From Bacteroidota bacterium (GTDB lineage: Bacteria > Bacteroidota > Bacteroidia > Chitinophagales > Chitinophagaceae), in assembly GCA_016868895.1 (NCBI GenBank), contig VGFK01000001.1, positions 397,006 through 461,005 on the forward strand: a DNA stretch of 64,000 nt, read 5' to 3'. The notes beneath the pieces were generated by a model that made no database searches, was not told the DNA's origin, and saw nothing but the letters and a program-made list of their open reading frames with translations. The translations under genes and the position numbers were made by a program. Positions 52,785 to 61,664 of the stretch are shown here, one piece after another (the stretch's first letter is position 1; each line of letters opens with the position of its first letter).

Positions 52785-53498
52785 CTATCCCAAGCTGAGG
52801 CGTTCCACGGCCTGCTGTGCCGCAATTTGTCCCGCATCTTTTTTATTGAATGCCTTTCCTTCTGCGATCACTTCGCCATCAACCACTGCACCAACCGTAA
52901 AGAGTCGCCTTCCGTTTTCAATTCTTTCCTCCAGGGTTTCAAATTCCAGCAAACGGCCATTGCGGTTGGCCCAACTGAATAATTTATTTTTTTGGTTGAT
53001 TTCTACAGACTCCAGCTCTTCCACAAAGAGATAAGGAAGAATGATTTTTTGCTGCACCCATTGTTTGGCTGCAGCATATCCTTTGTCCACATAAATGGCT
53101 CCCACCACAGCTTCTAGTGCATTTCCAAAAATCTGACTGGTCCGCAATGAGCCGTCGTTGTTGTTGAATGAGGTGATGCGTTTGAGTCCCATTTTTATCG
53201 CAATTTCATTCAGGGTTTGCCGGTTCACCATCTTGCTCCTCATCTCGGTGAGAAAGCCCTCGCCTTTGTAAGGATACTTCATGTACAGATAATCGGCAAT
53301 GATACCCCCAAGGATGGCATCGCCCAGGTATTCGAGTCGCTCGTTGTTTTCACTTGCTTTTTCCTTGACCGAGCGATGCGTGAGTGCAGCAGCGTAGAGA
53401 CCGATCTTGCCGGGATAAAATCCCAGGAGATGCGACAACTGACGCAGGAATTCTTTTTTACTGCGGTTGCTGAATAGATATGTGAGCCTGAATAACAC
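52785..53498 (-). CDS. rnc: Ribonuclease III
   Basis: Double-strand-specific endoribonuclease for rRNA and mRNA processing. The 237 residues have an RNase III domain (about 20-160) with signature NNERLEYLGDAILGG (Glu53, Glu56, Asp60) and FGNALEAVVGAIYVDKG (Glu129), and a dsRNA-binding domain (about 165-237) ending NKKDAGQIAAQQAVERL. The second-site acidic residue before Glu129 that is Asp in E. coli (Asp114) is Asn126 here. It follows acpP-fabF in the same orientation (40-base gap), a common arrangement. Confidence 0.95.
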   Translation of the reverse strand: MLFRLTYLFSNRSKKEFLRQLSHLLGFYPGKIGLYAAALTHRSVKEKASENNERLEYLGDAILGGIIADYLYMKYPYKGEGFLTEMRSKMVNRQTLNEIAIKMGLKRITSFNNNDGSLRTSQIFGNALEAVVGAIYVDKGYAAAKQWVQQKIILPYLFVEELESVEINQKNKLFSWANRNGRLLEFETLEERIENGRRLFTVGAVVDGEVIAEGKAFNKKDAGQIAAQQAVERLSLG

Positions 53499-53538
53499 AA
53501 TGATGTGTTCCCTCGATTAAACTGCAAAGGAAAGTGTA

Positions 53539-54789
53539 TTAAAGATACTTCTTTACAATGACAGAGGCATTGTGGCCGCCGAATCCAAATGTATTGCTGA
53601 GGGCTGCGCGGACGGTTCGCTGCTTTGGCTTCCAGAACGTGAGGTCCAGTCGGGGATCAATCTGATCGTCGTCGGTAAAATGATTGATAGTAGGCGGTAC
53701 GATATCGTGCATGACCGACTTCACACAGGCAATGGCTTCAATCACACCTGCAGCGCCCAGCAGGTGACCGGTCATGGATTTGGTAGAACTGATATTGAGG
53801 TTATAGGCATGGTCCCCAAATACGCTGAGAATGGCCTTGGTTTCTGCGATATCGCCCAAGGGAGTCGCTGTTCCGTGCACATTGATGTAATCTATGTCCT
53901 CCGGTTGCATGTTGGCCTCCAATAGTGAAGCGCGCATCACATTGAGTGCACCTAATCCTTCCGGATGCGGTGCGGTGATATGGTACGCATCGGCTGTGGC
54001 TCCACCTCCGGCAATTTCAGCATATATCGTTGCACCGCGTTTTTTGGCGTGTTCCAACTCTTCCAGGATCAGCGCTCCACTTCCCTCTCCCATCACAAAT
54101 CCATCACGGTCTTTATCGAACGGCCTGGAGGCTGTTTTGGGATCGTCGTTGCGTTCGCTGAGCGCTTTCATGGCATTGAAACCGGCTACGCCTGCATCGC
54201 ACACAACCGCCTCGCTTCCTCCTGCCACCATCACATCGGCCTTTCCGAGTTTGATGTAATGAAAGGCCTCGATCAACGCATGTGTAGAAGAAGCACAGGC
54301 ACTCACTACAGCAAAATTGGGTCCGCGGAACCCGTGCCGCATGGAAATGTGTCCTGCCGCTATATCCAAAATCATCTTGGGAATAAAGAAAGGATTGAAA
54401 CGCGGAGTTCCATCCCCTTTTGCGTAGGCAATGACTTCTTCCTGAAACGTCAGCAATCCACCTATGCCACTTGAAAAGATCACTCCGGTGCGATCGGGAT
54501 CGACCGTGTCTTTGCTGATGCCTGCATTGCGGATGGCTTCATCGCTGGAAACCAGCGCCAGCTGGGTGAAACGATCGATTTTTCTCGCTTCTTTTCTGTC
54601 CAGGTACGCTACAGGATCAAACCCCTTTACTTCGCAGGCAAACCTGGTCTTGAATTTGGATGCATCGAATAATGTGATGTTGTCGGCACCAGAGGTCCCG
54701 GACAACAATCCTTCCCAATAAGCATCAGTCGTATTGCCGATGGGTGTAATGGCACCAATTCCGGTAATGACGACTCGTTTGAGTTCCAT
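53539..54789 (-). CDS. fabF: 3-oxoacyl-[acyl-carrier-protein] synthase II
   Basis: Condensing enzyme that elongates acyl-ACP in fatty-acid synthesis. The 416 residues show the thiolase fold with catalytic Cys165 (VVSACASSTHALIEA), His305 (YINVHGTATPLGD) and His342 (STKSMTGHLLGAAG). The N-terminal KRVVITGIGAITPIGN and the closing ALSNTFGFGGHNAS are typical. It lies 30 bases after acpP on the same strand, so the two are co-transcribed with rnc. Confidence 0.97.
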   Translation of the reverse strand: MELKRVVITGIGAITPIGNTTDAYWEGLLSGTSGADNITLFDASKFKTRFACEVKGFDPVAYLDRKEARKIDRFTQLALVSSDEAIRNAGISKDTVDPDRTGVIFSSGIGGLLTFQEEVIAYAKGDGTPRFNPFFIPKMILDIAAGHISMRHGFRGPNFAVVSACASSTHALIEAFHYIKLGKADVMVAGGSEAVVCDAGVAGFNAMKALSERNDDPKTASRPFDKDRDGFVMGEGSGALILEELEHAKKRGATIYAEIAGGGATADAYHITAPHPEGLGALNVMRASLLEANMQPEDIDYINVHGTATPLGDIAETKAILSVFGDHAYNLNISSTKSMTGHLLGAAGVIEAIACVKSVMHDIVPPTINHFTDDDQIDPRLDLTFWKPKQRTVRAALSNTFGFGGHNASVIVKKYL

Positions 54790-54819
54790 ATGTGGTGTGG
54801 AGGTGGGGGAAATTCCAGT

Positions 54820-55056
54820 TTACTTGGAGTGCTCTTCCAGATAGGTGATGGCTTGACCCACAGTAGTAATGGTTTCAGCCTGCTCATCCGGAATGGAAAT
54901 ATTGAACTCCTTCTCGAATTCCATGATCAGTTCAACCGTGTCCAGAGAATCGGCACCCAGATCGTTGGTGAAAGAAGCTTCTGCTGTTACCTCGTTCTCA
55001 TCGACACCCAGCTTGTCAACAATAATTTTTTTCACTCTTGTTGCAATGTCTGACAT
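54820..55056 (-). CDS. acpP: Acyl carrier protein
   Basis: A 78-residue four-helix carrier. Starting at ATG 55056 ([20 protein letters not shown]), Ser37 in [16 protein letters not shown] takes the 4'-phosphopantetheine. The frame is open to 55125 but that upstream part contains a complete promoter, so the ATG at 55056 is the true start. It leads the operon acpP-fabF-rnc. Confidence 0.97.
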   Translation of the reverse strand: MSDIATRVKKIIVDKLGVDENEVTAEASFTNDLGADSLDTVELIMEFEKEFNISIPDEQAETITTVGQAITYLEEHSK

Positions 55057-55082
55057 GATTGTAGTTTTTTGGTTTGTTGGCG

Positions 55083-55111
55083 CAAAATTAAAGTATTTGA
55101 TTAAAAAACAA
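55083..55111 (-). promoter_or_regulatory. acpP promoter (TTG-N18-TAATTTTG)
   Basis: On the minus strand TTG (55111-55109), 18 bases, then TAATTTTG (55090-55083) matches the Bacteroidota promoter consensus at both elements. It lies 26 bases before the acpP ATG. Confidence 0.7.
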
Positions 55112-55278
55112 GGTCTTTTAAACAAATAATGGAATTATTTAGAACGAAGCGAACATGCATAATTCCATGATTATCAATTGAAAAAACGAAGGTGCTTCAA
55201 AACACGATAAAATGTCAATAAATTTTGAATAGGATGCAGCGTTTTCGGGACTTTAGAATATTTGACTTATCTTGAAAG

Positions 55279-55710
55279 ATGCCATTGAAAATAATCGATC
55301 ACGGAAGCAAGGAATACGAGCAAATGATTGCGCTTCGGATGGATATCCTTCGAAGGCCATTGGGGTTGTCGTTCACCCCGGAAGATCTGGAAAAGGAAAA
55401 GAATGATATCCTGATCGGTGCGTTTGATGATGACGACCTGGTGGCATGTTGCTTGCTGACCAGGCTTTCCACCACTACCTGCAAGCTGAGACAAATGGCA
55501 GTCACCCAGCAAATGCAGCGAAACGGACTGGGCGCTGCCATGATGTATTATGCAGAACGGGTCGCAAAAGGTGCCGGATTCTCAAGCATCGTCATGAATG
55601 CCCGAAAAACGGCAGTAGGGTTTTATGAAAAACTCGGGTACAAAGTCGAGGGTGAGGAATTCACAGAAGTCACGCTCCCTCATTTTTTGATGCAGAAGCA
55701 AATCTTTTAA
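55279..55710 (+). CDS. GNAT-family N-acetyltransferase
   Basis: A 143-residue GCN5-related acetyltransferase. The acetyl-CoA loop is visible as MQRNGLGAAMMYYAER and the strand pair around RQMAVTQQMQ; the C-terminal NARKTAVGFYEKLGYKVEG is the common motif B region. Its acceptor is unknown; the sequence resembles the ElaA/YjaB-like general acetyltransferases. It is divergent from acpP (about 220 bases) and converges with the next gene. Confidence 0.88.
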   Translation: MPLKIIDHGSKEYEQMIALRMDILRRPLGLSFTPEDLEKEKNDILIGAFDDDDLVACCLLTRLSTTTCKLRQMAVTQQMQRNGLGAAMMYYAERVAKGAGFSSIVMNARKTAVGFYEKLGYKVEGEEFTEVTLPHFLMQKQIF

Positions 55711-55726
55711 CGAAGCGGCATTCGTT

Positions 55727-56206
55727 CTACCCTCTCTTCACGTTATTCCTTAAGATTGCGCGTGCCCGATCCAGTTGCTCTTGATCTGTGAATGCGGCTT
55801 TAGGAATCAGAAAAAATGTTTTGCTGTCGAAATACAAATGAAAGAAAGAAGGAGTTTCATAATAATTGCTGAACTCTCTCCAGGCCCAGCTGCGTTGATT
55901 GCCGTTGGTTTCAATAAAGAAATGATGATCTTCTATTCTGACAGCAAATGAATCTTTGAATGTTCTGCTTTTTCGATACACCAATGACGGCAGCCAGATC
56001 CAAAAAGCCACCATCATGGCCATCCAGAGGACCGAACTCATGAGGAAAGGGAGCGGCGTGATCAACTTGAATGCATAAAGCACTGCTGCAAGTATAGCAA
56101 ATACGTTTACCAGGATCATCATCAGTTTGATTTCTCTCCTGGAAATGAAATGGTACCGCAGTGCCTGCAGTACCATTCTTTTTTCATACGATATGTTCAG
56201 CCTCAC
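55727..56206 (-). CDS. YcxB-like small membrane protein
   Basis: A 159-residue protein with two close helices (about 32-50 and 52-75) and a C-terminal cytoplasmic domain (SRTFKDSFAVRIEDHHFFIE ... FYLIPKAAF-type segment TFFLIPKAAFTDQEQLDRA). This arrangement fits the YcxB/DUF family of small bitopic proteins with a PH-like domain; function unknown. It starts 10 bases after nrdJ ends on the same strand, so probably co-transcribed with it. Confidence 0.65.
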   Translation of the reverse strand: MRLNISYEKRMVLQALRYHFISRREIKLMMILVNVFAILAAVLYAFKLITPLPFLMSSVLWMAMMVAFWIWLPSLVYRKSRTFKDSFAVRIEDHHFFIETNGNQRSWAWREFSNYYETPSFFHLYFDSKTFFLIPKAAFTDQEQLDRARAILRNNVKRG

Positions 56207-56216
56207 GGCATCTGAT

Positions 56217-59200
56217 TTAGCTGCATCCCATGCTGTTTCCGCAATTCAGGCACTTGTAGCAGGTGCCGCTTCTCACAGTGATGTGTCCGCAGGTATTGCA
56301 GGCAGGGGCATCGCTTTGCATGCTCTTCATGAATTCCTGGGTACTGCTTTCTGCTTTTACAGCAGCTGCTTTTTGCGTTTTGGAAGCAGGTGTTGCAGCG
56401 GGGGCGCTGGAAGCTACCACGCGTACGTCGGAAAGCTCAGGCTTTTCAGGTGTGTCGTCCCAATCTTCGTTACCGGTATTCATTACTTCGGGCTTATCGA
56501 GCACGTGCACCAGATCGGTACGATCAAGGTATTCGTATGCCAGGCAACGGAATACGAAATCGATGATGGAAGTCGTGGTGCGGATGTTGGGGTGATCGAC
56601 CATTCCCGCTGGCTCGAACTTGGTGAATACAAACTTCTCTACAAACTCTTCCAAGGGTACGCCATATTGGAGTCCCACTGACACTGCAATTGCAAAGCAG
56701 TTCATCAGGCTGCGCAGGGTTGATCCTTCTTTTGCCAGATCGATGAAGATCTCACCCAGTGTGTGATCACCATATTCACCTGTGCGCAAGAAAATGGTTT
56801 GTCCGTTGATTTTTGCTTTCTGCGTAAATCCTCTTCGCTTGGTCGGCAAGGCTTTGCGTTCTACGATACGGGAAAGCTGGCGCTTGAGTTTTGTATCCGG
56901 AGAGGCCTGCATGCGCTTTTGCAATTCATTGAGCAATTCATCAACCGTGAGTTTGCTTACGTCAATGAATGGGCTATCTCCGCTTGCTGCTTCTTCTGTT
57001 TCAACATCGTCTGTTTTCTTACTGTCGCTTTTGTTGCTGAGCGGCTGGCTGAGTTTGGATCCGTCGCGGTACAGCGCACACGCTTTGAGTCCCAACTGCC
57101 AGCTGAGCATATAACAATCTGCAATCTCTTCTATTGTTGCTTCGTTGGGAAGGTTGATGGTCTTGGAAATGGCCCCGCTGATGAACGGCTGTGTTGCACC
57201 CATCATGCGAATGTGTCCGTGAGCATGGATGTAGCGTTCGCCTTTTTTACCGCATTTGTTTGCGCAATCGAACACAGGGTAATCTTCTTCTTTCAGGTGC
57301 GGAGCGCCTTCAATCGTCATGGTACCGCAGACATAATCGTTGGCGGCATCGATTTCAGACGACTTGAATCCGAGTGCCTGCAACAGGCTCCAATCGAAGT
57401 TGAAATACTGTTCGGGTTTGAATCCAAGGCGCTGCAAGCACTCTTCGCCCAACGTATAGACGTTGAATACAAATCCGATTTCAAAAGCAGACTGCACGGC
57501 ATCATCGAGTTTCTTGATCTCTTCAGCAATGAAGCCTTTTTCGCTCAGCGATTGATGATTGACGAACGGGGCACCTGCAAACGTAGCGGCACCTACGGCA
57601 TACTTGATGATGGCATCTTGTTCTGCCTCCGTATAGTTCAGATTGGCCAGGGCCTGGGGAACAGACTGATTGATGATTTTGAAGTAACCGCCGCCGGAAA
57701 GCTTTTTGAACTTCACCAACGCGAAGTCAGGTTCTACACCGGTAGTATCGCAGTCCATCACCAGTCCGATGGTTCCGGTGGGTGCGATTACGGTCGTCTG
57801 CGCGTTGCGGTAACCGTGTTTTTCACCCAGCTCCACTGCATCGTCCCATGCTTTGCAGGCAGCGTTGAGGAGATAGTCGGGACAATCCTTTGCTTTAATA
57901 CCCTGCGGCTTGATGCTGAGTCCCACGTATGCACCGTCGGCATCATAGGCAGCAGCGCGGTGATTGCGCATGACCCTGAGCATGTCATCGCGGTTGTCTT
58001 TGTAGCGGGGGAAGGGGCCGAGGAGTTTGGCCATCTCAGCAGATGTCTTGTAGGAAATACCGGTCATGATAGCGGTTATGGCTCCGGCAATGCCGCGTGC
58101 CTCATCGCTGTCGTAAGGAATTCCACTCACCATCAGCATGCTGCCGAGGTTGGCGTATCCCAGTCCCAACGTGCGGTAATCATAGCTCAATTGCGCAACT
58201 TCCTTACTGGGGAACTGCGCCATGAGCACTGAAATTTCCAGCACAACGGTCCACAATCGCACGGTGTATTCAAATCCTTTTACATCGAAACTGTTGTCAT
58301 CCTCATTGAAGAATTTGCGCAGGTTGGCAGAAGCCAGGTTGCACGCAGTATTATCGAGGAACATGTATTCACTGCAGGGGTTGGAGGCACGGATGGGACC
58401 GCCTTGGGGACAGGTATGCCATTCGTTGATGGTGGTATCGTATTGTGTACCGGGGTCTGCACACCGCCATGCCGCGTAGGCAATCTTGTCCCATAATGCT
58501 TTGGAGGGGACCTTCTTCATGACCCTGCCGTCCATGCGACCAGTCAGCTCCCAATCTTCCCCACTGGCCAGTCGCTCGAAGAACGCATTCGGAATACGAA
58601 CAGAGTTATTGGAGTTCTGTCCACTCACCGTCCGGTACGCTTCCCCTTCATAATCGCTCGAATATCCAGCCGCTATCAAGGCTCCTACTTTCTTCTCTTC
58701 TTCCACTTTCCAATCGATGAAGAGTTCTATCTCAGGGTGATCCAGATCCAGGCAGACCATTTTTGCTGCACGACGGGTAGTGCCGCCACTTTTGATGGCG
58801 CCAGCTGCACGATCTCCAATTTTCAAGAAACTCATCAATCCGGAAGAAGTACCGCCGCCGCTGAGTTTTTCTCCTTCCCCACGGAGGTTGGAGAAATTCG
58901 TGCCTACACCAGATCCATACTTAAAAATCCGGGCTTCACGAACCCACAGGTCCATGATGCCGCCCTCGTTCACCAGATCATCGTCCACACTCAGGATAAA
59001 ACAGGCATGTGGCTGAGGACGCTCATATGCTGAAGTTGATTTTTTGAGCTGCCCGTCATTTTGATCCACATAGTAGTGTCCTTGAGGCTTGCCCTTGATG
59101 CCATAGCTCTCGTGCAAACCGGTATTGAACCATTGAGGAGAATTAGGAACACAGGCCTGATTCAAAATGCAATACACCAACTCTTCGTAAAATACCTGCG

Positions 59201-59549
59201 CATCATCGGAGGATGCAAAGTATCCATAACGCTCACCCCACACTCTCCAGCAATTGGCCATGCGATGCGCCACTTGCTTGGCAGACGTTTCTCTTCCCAA
59301 TGAACCATCGGCTTGCGGCACTCCTGCTTTTCTAAAATACTTCTGCGCAAGAATATCGGTTGCAATCTGGCTCCATTGTTTTGGAACCTCCACGTTGGTC
59401 ATTTCAAACACGACTTCCCCGCTCGGGTTACGAATAACCGACGTGCGGTAATCGTAATCGAACATATCGAAAACATCTTTCTGATCGGATGTGAACTGAC
59501 GCTTGAATTGTAGTCCGTTATTGGTCGTTTCCGTTTTTGCTCCTGACAT
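56217..59549 (-). CDS. nrdJ: Adenosylcobalamin-dependent (class II) ribonucleotide reductase
   Basis: Makes deoxyribonucleotides using adenosylcobalamin rather than a di-iron site. The 1110 residues match the long NrdJ group. Residues about 60-780 form the alpha-like barrel with NSPQWFNTGL, the active-site loop NPCSEYMFLDNTACNLASAN, ANLGSMLMVSGIPYDSDE and VIAPTGTIGLVMDCDTTG; the C-terminus has paired cysteines in CNTCGHITVRSGTCYKCLNC, where thioredoxin-type reduction is expected. A promoter and a palindrome lie upstream. No cobalamin riboswitch is evident. It implies that the organism makes or imports B12. Confidence 0.96.
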   Translation of the reverse strand: MSGAKTETTNNGLQFKRQFTSDQKDVFDMFDYDYRTSVIRNPSGEVVFEMTNVEVPKQWSQIATDILAQKYFRKAGVPQADGSLGRETSAKQVAHRMANCWRVWGERYGYFASSDDAQVFYEELVYCILNQACVPNSPQWFNTGLHESYGIKGKPQGHYYVDQNDGQLKKSTSAYERPQPHACFILSVDDDLVNEGGIMDLWVREARIFKYGSGVGTNFSNLRGEGEKLSGGGTSSGLMSFLKIGDRAAGAIKSGGTTRRAAKMVCLDLDHPEIELFIDWKVEEEKKVGALIAAGYSSDYEGEAYRTVSGQNSNNSVRIPNAFFERLASGEDWELTGRMDGRVMKKVPSKALWDKIAYAAWRCADPGTQYDTTINEWHTCPQGGPIRASNPCSEYMFLDNTACNLASANLRKFFNEDDNSFDVKGFEYTVRLWTVVLEISVLMAQFPSKEVAQLSYDYRTLGLGYANLGSMLMVSGIPYDSDEARGIAGAITAIMTGISYKTSAEMAKLLGPFPRYKDNRDDMLRVMRNHRAAAYDADGAYVGLSIKPQGIKAKDCPDYLLNAACKAWDDAVELGEKHGYRNAQTTVIAPTGTIGLVMDCDTTGVEPDFALVKFKKLSGGGYFKIINQSVPQALANLNYTEAEQDAIIKYAVGAATFAGAPFVNHQSLSEKGFIAEEIKKLDDAVQSAFEIGFVFNVYTLGEECLQRLGFKPEQYFNFDWSLLQALGFKSSEIDAANDYVCGTMTIEGAPHLKEEDYPVFDCANKCGKKGERYIHAHGHIRMMGATQPFISGAISKTINLPNEATIEEIADCYMLSWQLGLKACALYRDGSKLSQPLSNKSDSKKTDDVETEEAASGDSPFIDVSKLTVDELLNELQKRMQASPDTKLKRQLSRIVERKALPTKRRGFTQKAKINGQTIFLRTGEYGDHTLGEIFIDLAKEGSTLRSLMNCFAIAVSVGLQYGVPLEEFVEKFVFTKFEPAGMVDHPNIRTTTSIIDFVFRCLAYEYLDRTDLVHVLDKPEVMNTGNEDWDDTPEKPELSDVRVVASSAPAATPASKTQKAAAVKAESSTQEFMKSMQSDAPACNTCGHITVRSGTCYKCLNCGNSMGCS

Positions 59550-59610
59550 ATCCTGTTGCAGTTAAAAAGTATTCGTTAATGGGTTGTTTTTTTCTTTTAG
59601 GGAAAGAGTA

Positions 59611-59640
59611 CGAAAATATCCTCCGCATTCAACTTTTCAA
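59611..59640 (-). promoter_or_regulatory. nrdJ promoter (TTG-N19-TATTTTCG)
   Basis: On the minus strand TTG (59640-59638), 19 bases, then TATTTTCG (59618-59611) matches TTG-N17-23-TAnnTTTG except for one base. The leader to the ATG at 59549 would be about 55 bases. Confidence 0.55.
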
Positions 59641-59649
59641 GTGTCTAAA

Positions 59650-59668
59650 TATCAACACCCTGTTGATA
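59650..59668. promoter_or_regulatory. Perfect palindrome upstream of the nrdJ promoter (candidate operator)
   Basis: TATCAACA and TGTTGATA are perfect reverse complements separated by CCC, 19 bases in all, ending 10 bases upstream of the nrdJ -33 element. It is the clearest dyad in the 291-base gap between nrdJ and the divergent gene at 59841. TTATCAACA on one strand is one base off the DnaA box TTATNCACA. It is not a close NrdR box match. An operator is inferred. Confidence 0.4.
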
Positions 59669-59840
59669 ACCGCAGCAATCCGCACTGCTATTGAATTTCG
59701 TAATTTTTTCACGCTTTTGTAAAAAAAATTTTGGTTGAATTGGAGAAAATTTTTAAGTACAAAGGTCGATCTGTAAAAAGGTTAAACAAGATGACAACCC
59801 TCATCCCAAAGCACGACCATTATCTTACCTTCGCCTGAAC

Positions 59841-60608
59841 ATGAAGAAAGGAATCATTTCGTTGGTTATTGCTGCAGCAATTGTTGTACAACTTTGTTCG
59901 CTGAACACTTTACAAGCACAGCAATTCCGGCAAAGCGGTTGGTACATGGGAATGAATACATTTCGGTTAAACGATAAATTTATTTTCTTCTTTGATGCGC
60001 AACTTCGATCAACAGATAAGTGGAGGCAATCAGAAACGTTCATATTTCGTCCGGCTGTTGGATATTTGTTAAACAAAAATACCATCATCAGTCTTGGAGT
60101 TGCATCCGTCACCAATTGGAGGACGTTCACCTATTCCGACATTGGAACACCACTCACCATTCGAGACGCGGTAGACGATAACCGCATCTGGCAGCAACTG
60201 ATCGTAAATCAGGCGTTCAGGAATAGAACATTGCAACACCGGTTGCGGTTAGAAGAGCGATGGCTGGGAACACTGACCCGAAATGGCCAAGAACTGGAAC
60301 TGATCGACCGAAAACTAAATGCACGTTTTCGCTATTTCACCCGTCTGATTGTTCCCTTCAAAGAACAATCCCCTTTTACACAAGGCTGGTTTGCGGCATT
60401 GCAAAATGAATTTTTCTTTAATGTGATCGGCAGTGCACATGCAAACAGAAAGTTCTTTGATCAGTCGCGCACATACGGAGGCATAGGATACCGGTTGAGC
60501 AGCAAAGTGGATCTTGAATGGGGATACATGGCGCAATATGTTGTTCAACGCCAATCCCCTCATGTTTTCAACAATATTGCCCAGTTGAGCAGTTTTCTCC
60601 GTTTGTAG
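59841..60608 (+). CDS. DUF2490-family outer-membrane-like protein
   Basis: A 255-residue exported protein with signal peptide MKKGIISLVIAAAIVVQLCS ending near LQAQQ. The mature part shows alternating strands of a small beta-barrel (SGWYMGMNTFRLNDKFIFFF, HRLRLEERWLGTL, DLEWGYMAQYVVQRQ) and matches DUF2490, a family of unknown function. A near-match -7 element TACCTTCG lies at 59826-59833, 7 bases before the ATG. It is divergent from nrdJ. Confidence 0.85.
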   Translation: MKKGIISLVIAAAIVVQLCSLNTLQAQQFRQSGWYMGMNTFRLNDKFIFFFDAQLRSTDKWRQSETFIFRPAVGYLLNKNTIISLGVASVTNWRTFTYSDIGTPLTIRDAVDDNRIWQQLIVNQAFRNRTLQHRLRLEERWLGTLTRNGQELELIDRKLNARFRYFTRLIVPFKEQSPFTQGWFAALQNEFFFNVIGSAHANRKFFDQSRTYGGIGYRLSSKVDLEWGYMAQYVVQRQSPHVFNNIAQLSSFLRL

Positions 60609-60653
60609 AAAAGTTTTCGCACTTTTGCATGTATATTGTAACGGCACCCGTCG

Positions 60654-61415
60654 ATGAACCAAGGCGTATACCATAGCATCATTGAAAACAAAAAAAAGGG
60701 AAAGCGGTCCTTTGCTGTTCTGGTGGATCCCGACAAGACCAGGGTATCCAAAGCAGATGACCTGATTGCCCGATGCATAGATGCGAAAGTCGACTATATT
60801 TTTGTCGGCGGCAGCCTAGTGGTCAGCGACCACCTCGAGGACCTGGTCAAGTACATCAAGAAAGAATGCGACATCCCTGTGCTGCTGTTTCCCGGGAGTC
60901 CATCACAGGTAACCCCTTACGCAGACGCATTGCTGTATCTCTCTTTGATTTCCGGTAGGAATCCGGAGCTGCTGATCGGCCAACACGTGGTTTCTGCGCC
61001 GGTGGTGCGAAAAAGCGGATTGGAAATCATTTCCACCGGCTACATGGTAGTGGACGGAGGAGCACCCACCACCGTCTCCTATATCAGCAATGCCAACCCC
61101 ATTCCGGCCGATAAACATGAAATTGCGGTTTGCACCGCCATGGCCGGTGAAATGCTGGGCATGCGCCAAATTTATATGGACGCCGGAAGCGGAGCCCGAA
61201 CCCCCATTGAAGAATCCATGATTCATGCAGTAGCCACCCAGATCTCCATTCCGCTTATTGTTGGAGGGGGCATCCGCGAGCCGGAAAAGGCCTACCGCAA
61301 CTGCAAAGCAGGGGCAGACATCATTGTCATCGGGAATGCCATCGAAAAGGATCTGTCGCTGATCAAGGAAATGGGGCAGGCCATTCATTCCAGCTCGACC
61401 GTCAGCGTTTCCTGA
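60654..61415 (+). CDS. Geranylgeranylglyceryl-phosphate synthase family protein
   Basis: A 253-residue TIM-barrel prenyltransferase of the PcrB/GGGPS family, which joins a prenyl diphosphate to glycerol-1-phosphate. Seen are FAVLVDPDKTRVSKADDL, YIFVGGSLVVSD, PVLLFPGSPSQVTPYADALL, LEIISTGYMVVDGGAPTTV, IYMDAGSGARTPI and LIVGGGIREPEKAYRNCKAG, matching the archaeal and Bacteroidota enzymes. In Bacteroidota its product and role are less clear than in archaea. A terminator follows. It is separated by 45 bases from DUF2490. Confidence 0.9.
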   Translation: MNQGVYHSIIENKKKGKRSFAVLVDPDKTRVSKADDLIARCIDAKVDYIFVGGSLVVSDHLEDLVKYIKKECDIPVLLFPGSPSQVTPYADALLYLSLISGRNPELLIGQHVVSAPVVRKSGLEIISTGYMVVDGGAPTTVSYISNANPIPADKHEIAVCTAMAGEMLGMRQIYMDAGSGARTPIEESMIHAVATQISIPLIVGGGIREPEKAYRNCKAGADIIVIGNAIEKDLSLIKEMGQAIHSSSTVSVS

Positions 61416-61438
61416 TCGGCCCCTTTCCGATTATTTTT
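61415..61438 (+). terminator. Possible intrinsic terminator after the GGGP synthase gene
   Basis: ATCGG (61415-61419) and CCGAT (61427-61431) pair around a CCCCTTT loop and are followed by TATTTTT. The stem is only five pairs and overlaps the stop codon's last base. Confidence 0.55.
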
Positions 61439-61509
61439 AGTCCCCCATTTTCACAAAAAATTGGTTTCTTTGTACCACAACAATTTTCCTTATCAGTAGA
61501 AAGTAAACA

Positions 61510-61638
61510 ATGAACAAAAACCTGACCTCTCCATCAATAGCAGAAACGGCCATTGCCGCTTCCACGCGTTGGGTTTTTACTGTCCCCTGCGGCACAGTTT
61601 TTTTTAGGCGCCCGACTCCTTTTTTGGTGCGACGTTGA
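61510..61638 (+). CDS. Possible 42-codon Arg-rich leader peptide before the arginine genes
   Basis: ATG at 61510 opens a 42-codon frame, ending in FFRRPTPFLVRR and TGA at 61636. Four of the last ten codons are Arg (AGG CGC, then CGA CGT), and one more is Arg20. It lies in the 305-base gap between the GGGP synthase gene and the arginine operon. A hairpin with a T8 run sits inside the frame and a second hairpin follows. This would suit an arginine-sensing leader, but Arg richness could also be chance; a weak promoter-like TTTCTTTG lies at 61465-61472. Confidence 0.4.
   Translation: MNKNLTSPSIAETAIAASTRWVFTVPCGTVFFRRPTPFLVRR
61579..61605 (+). terminator. Terminator-like hairpin with T8 tract in the arginine leader
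   Basis: ACTGT (61579-61583) and ACAGT (61594-61598) pair around CCCCTGCGGC, in which CC and GG can also pair, and eight T follow (61598-61605). The stem is short, but the T-tract is the longest in the region. Its left arm CTGTCCC is repeated at 61668-61674 in the next hairpin, so alternative pairing with GGGGCA is possible. Confidence 0.4.
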
Positions 61639-61664
61639 TACTCCACTCCTCATCGAGTAAACGA

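Noticed and set aside
56763-58232. Long plus-strand open frame of about 490 codons opposite nrdJ
   Set aside because: It is antisense to a clear RNR, has no recognisable motif and unnatural Cys/Phe composition; a reading-frame shadow.
59550-59840. Cobalamin riboswitch upstream of nrdJ
   Set aside because: I could not find the B12-box-like conserved core; only a promoter and a dyad are visible.
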